From the NCBI GenBank assembly GCA_900549755.1, contig URPQ01000084.1:1-6023 (forward strand): a stretch of DNA of 6,023 nucleotides. Reading direction: 5' to 3'. A program made the position numbers and the translations under genes. The notes under the pieces were generated by a model. The model was given only the letters and a program-made list of their open reading frames with translations. It was not told the origin of the DNA and ran no database searches. Position 1 is the stretch's first letter. Every line of letters starts with the position of its first letter. This DNA comes from an uncultured Oscillospiraceae bacterium. GTDB lineage: Bacteria; Bacillota; Clostridia; Oscillospirales; Acutalibacteraceae. Below are positions 4,250-6,023 of this stretch, one piece after another.

Positions 4250-6023
4250 TCAGCCTTCCTTTTTGGTATATTCAAGCAGTCCGCCTGCTTTGAGTATTGC
4301 TTTCTGCCGCTCGGTAAAGGAGCATACAAGCGGTATTTTGTCGCCTGTGGTTTCATCCTTCAGCATTATTTCGCCGCTGTCCATTCCCGCAAACACATTT
4401 GTAAGCGTTAATTTATCCGATTGATTGAGCTTATCGTAATCATCGGGATTTTTAAAGGTAAGCGGCATAATGCCCGCGTTTATAAGGTTAGCAACATGAA
4501 TACGCGCAAAGCTTTTTGTAATAACCGCGCGAACGCCTAAATACATAGGCACAAGTGCAGCATGCTCGCGCGAGGAGCCTTGACCGTAGTTACTGCCGCC
4601 TACAATTATGCTTTTACCGAGTGCCTTTGCGCGCTCGGGGAAGGTCTCATCACACACCGCAAAGCAGAACTGCGAAAGGTGCGGAATATTTGAGCGGTAG
4701 GGCAATATTTTAGCGCCTGCGGGCATAATGTGGTCGGTGGTTATGTTATCGCCGACTTTCAGCACAAGCTCGGCTGAAAGGGTATCGGTCTGCGGTTCCG
4801 ATTTCGGGAAAGGCTTAATGTTCGGTCCGCGCAGAACCTCTAAGTCCTTAGCCTCTTCGGGTGTTGCGGGGGGGATTACCGCGCTGTCGTCAATTTTGAA
4901 AGCGGCAGGCATTGTAACGTGCGGTTCTTCACCCAAAAGTCTCGGGTCGGTAATTTCGCCCGTAAGCGCCGCGGCAACCGCGGTTTCGGGGGAAACAAGG
5001 TACACGCTTGCGTCCTTAGTGCCGCTGCGACCTAAGAAATTGCGGTTGAATGTGCGTAATGATACACCCGCGGAATTAGGCGAAAAGCCCATACCTATGC
5101 AGGGCCCGCAGGCACATTCAAGCAGTCTTGCTCCGCTTGCTAATATATCTGAAAGCGCGCCGCAATCCGCCAGCATTGAAAGCACCTGCTTAGAGCCGGG
5201 CGAAATGGAAAGGCTCACGTTGGGCGAAATGGTTTTGCCCTTTAAAAGCGCCGCAACCTTTAGCATATCAAAAAGTGATGAATTGGTACAGGAGCCTATG
5301 CAGACCTGGTCAACCTTTGTGCCCTTTAAGGATTCTACCGTTACGATATTGTCGGGGCTGTGCGGACATGCTATAAGCGGCTTTAAGTTATCAAGGTCAA
5401 TATCTATTACCTTATCGTAAACCGCGTCCGCGTCGCTTGAAAGCTCTGTATAATCCTCTCCTCTGCCCTCTGCTTCAAGGAATTTCTTTGTAACCTCATC
5501 AGACGGGAAGATTGAGGTGGTAGCGCCGAGCTCAGTGCCCATATTGGTAATGGTGGCGCGCTCCGGCACGGAAAGGTACTTAATACCCTCGCCGCCCCAC
5601 TCGATTATGGCGCCTACGCCGCCCTTAACTGAGAGTATACGCAGAATTTCAAGGCTTATATCTTTCGCGGTAACAAAAGGCTTTAATTTACCCTTTAAAT
5701 TTACCTTATACATTTTTGGCATTGTAATGTAGTAAGCGCCGCCGCCCATGGCAACCGCCACGTCAAGTCCGCCCGCGCCCATTGCAAGCATACCTATGCC
5801 GCCGCCGGTGGGGGTGTGGCTGTCCGACCCGATAAGGGTCTTGCCGGGCTTGCCGAAGCGCTCCAGATGGACTTGGTGGCAGATGCCGTTGCCGGGGCGG
5901 GAGAACCAGATGCCGTGCTTTTTTGCGACGGACTGGATATAGCGGTGGTCATCGGCGTTTTCAAAGCCGGACTGCAGCGTGTTGTGGTCGATGTAGGCAA
6001 CGCTGCGCTCTGTCTTGACCCGG
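4250..6023 (-). CDS. acn: Aconitate hydratase, single-chain type (5' end outside window)
   Basis: The frame is open from the right edge (codon at 6020-6022) to the stop at 4250-4252: 590 residues of an expected ~640, so about 50 N-terminal residues are missing. It isomerises citrate to isocitrate through cis-aconitate with a [4Fe-4S] cluster. In visible numbering, IDHN (11-14) and GSDSHTPTGG (65-74) are active-site motifs. GSCTNSS (243-249) gives cluster Cys C245, and CGPC (305-308) gives C305 and C308. After a linker (~355-415) the fused swivel domain has GDNITTDHIMPAG (424-436) and GSNYGQGSSREHAA (476-489), with catalytic S483 and R485. The length and motifs (DHN rather than DHL) resemble the short Aquifex-type aconitase rather than the ~890-residue AcnA. 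Domain fusion argues against isopropylmalate dehydratase. ATG 5791 is internal: homology continues upstream of it. The region 5792-6022 has clearly different codon use from the rest. It is co-transcribed with icd. Confidence 0.94.
   Translation of the reverse strand, partial: RVKTERSVAYIDHNTLQSGFENADDHRYIQSVAKKHGIWFSRPGNGICHQVHLERFGKPGKTLIGSDSHTPTGGGIGMLAMGAGGLDVAVAMGGGAYYITMPKMYKVNLKGKLKPFVTAKDISLEILRILSVKGGVGAIIEWGGEGIKYLSVPERATITNMGTELGATTSIFPSDEVTKKFLEAEGRGEDYTELSSDADAVYDKVIDIDLDNLKPLIACPHSPDNIVTVESLKGTKVDQVCIGSCTNSSLFDMLKVAALLKGKTISPNVSLSISPGSKQVLSMLADCGALSDILASGARLLECACGPCIGMGFSPNSAGVSLRTFNRNFLGRSGTKDASVYLVSPETAVAAALTGEITDPRLLGEEPHVTMPAAFKIDDSAVIPPATPEEAKDLEVLRGPNIKPFPKSEPQTDTLSAELVLKVGDNITTDHIMPAGAKILPYRSNIPHLSQFCFAVCDETFPERAKALGKSIIVGGSNYGQGSSREHAALVPMYLGVRAVITKSFARIHVANLINAGIMPLTFKNPDDYDKLNQSDKLTLTNVFAGMDSGEIMLKDETTGDKIPLVCSFTERQKAILKAGGLLEYTKKEG

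Noticed and set aside
4728..5420. Plus-strand open frame (230 codons) opposite acn
   Set aside because: It is antisense to conserved aconitase motifs, including the cluster cysteines, has no recognisable domain and no ribosome binding site that stands out.
5789..5791. ATG as the true start of acn
   Set aside because: Conserved aconitase residues continue in frame upstream to the window edge, so this is an internal methionine.
5794..6000. Minus-strand 68-codon frame rich in Ser, Thr, Ala and Pro at the right end
   Set aside because: It is out of frame with acn. The neighbouring frame reads continuous aconitase (IDHN, GSDSHTPTGG) over the same bases.

Overview
The window looks like chromosomal DNA from an anaerobic Firmicute of the class Clostridia, possibly a gut Oscillospiraceae/Ruminococcaceae relative. 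This rests on gene content, strong Shine-Dalgarno sites, sigma-A-type promoters, a CsoR-controlled copper operon of Firmicute type, and a coupled aconitase / isocitrate dehydrogenase pair. The taxon is an inference; no rRNA or other marker is present.

Layout. Positions 1-238 hold no complete gene. The first 137 bases encode, leftward, a gap-free match to the helix-turn-helix of RpiR/MurR-family regulators, but with no usable start and an in-frame stop directly upstream, so it is probably a relic. A leftward promoter-like sequence (137-165) abuts it. At 186-214 lies a near-ideal rightward promoter whose spacer carries a perfect ATACCCC/GGGGTAT inverted repeat, a CsoR-type operator. It drives a tight three-gene copper operon: copA (239-2461, Cu+-exporting P1B-1 ATPase), csoR (2458-2757, copper-sensing repressor, ATGA overlap with copA) and copZ (2768-2965, small HMA-domain copper chaperone). 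Cu+ should bind CsoR, release the operator and induce export: CopZ hands Cu+ to CopA, and CopA pumps it out of the cytoplasm.

Positions 2966-3094 separate two convergent operons. They contain a long bidirectional terminator hairpin (2980-3019) and a second perfect hairpin (3028-3059) that lacks a U-tract on either strand.

On the minus strand, reading leftward from the right edge, are acn (4250-6023, aconitase, 5' end outside the window) and icd (3095-4243, isocitrate dehydrogenase), 6 bases apart. Together they convert citrate through cis-aconitate and isocitrate to 2-oxoglutarate, the oxidative branch that fermentative Clostridia use to make glutamate. The acn reading frame continues without interruption to the window edge, but its last ~77 visible codons (upstream part) have a clearly higher GC3 and different codon choice than the rest. 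This suggests recombination or an assembly junction.

I found no CRISPR array, tRNA, rRNA, insertion sequence or evident new defence or mobile system. Most of the window is conventional. The items worth a second look are the codon-usage break in acn, the extra cysteines in CsoR and CopZ, the unusual cofactor-site residues in Icd, and the RpiR relic.
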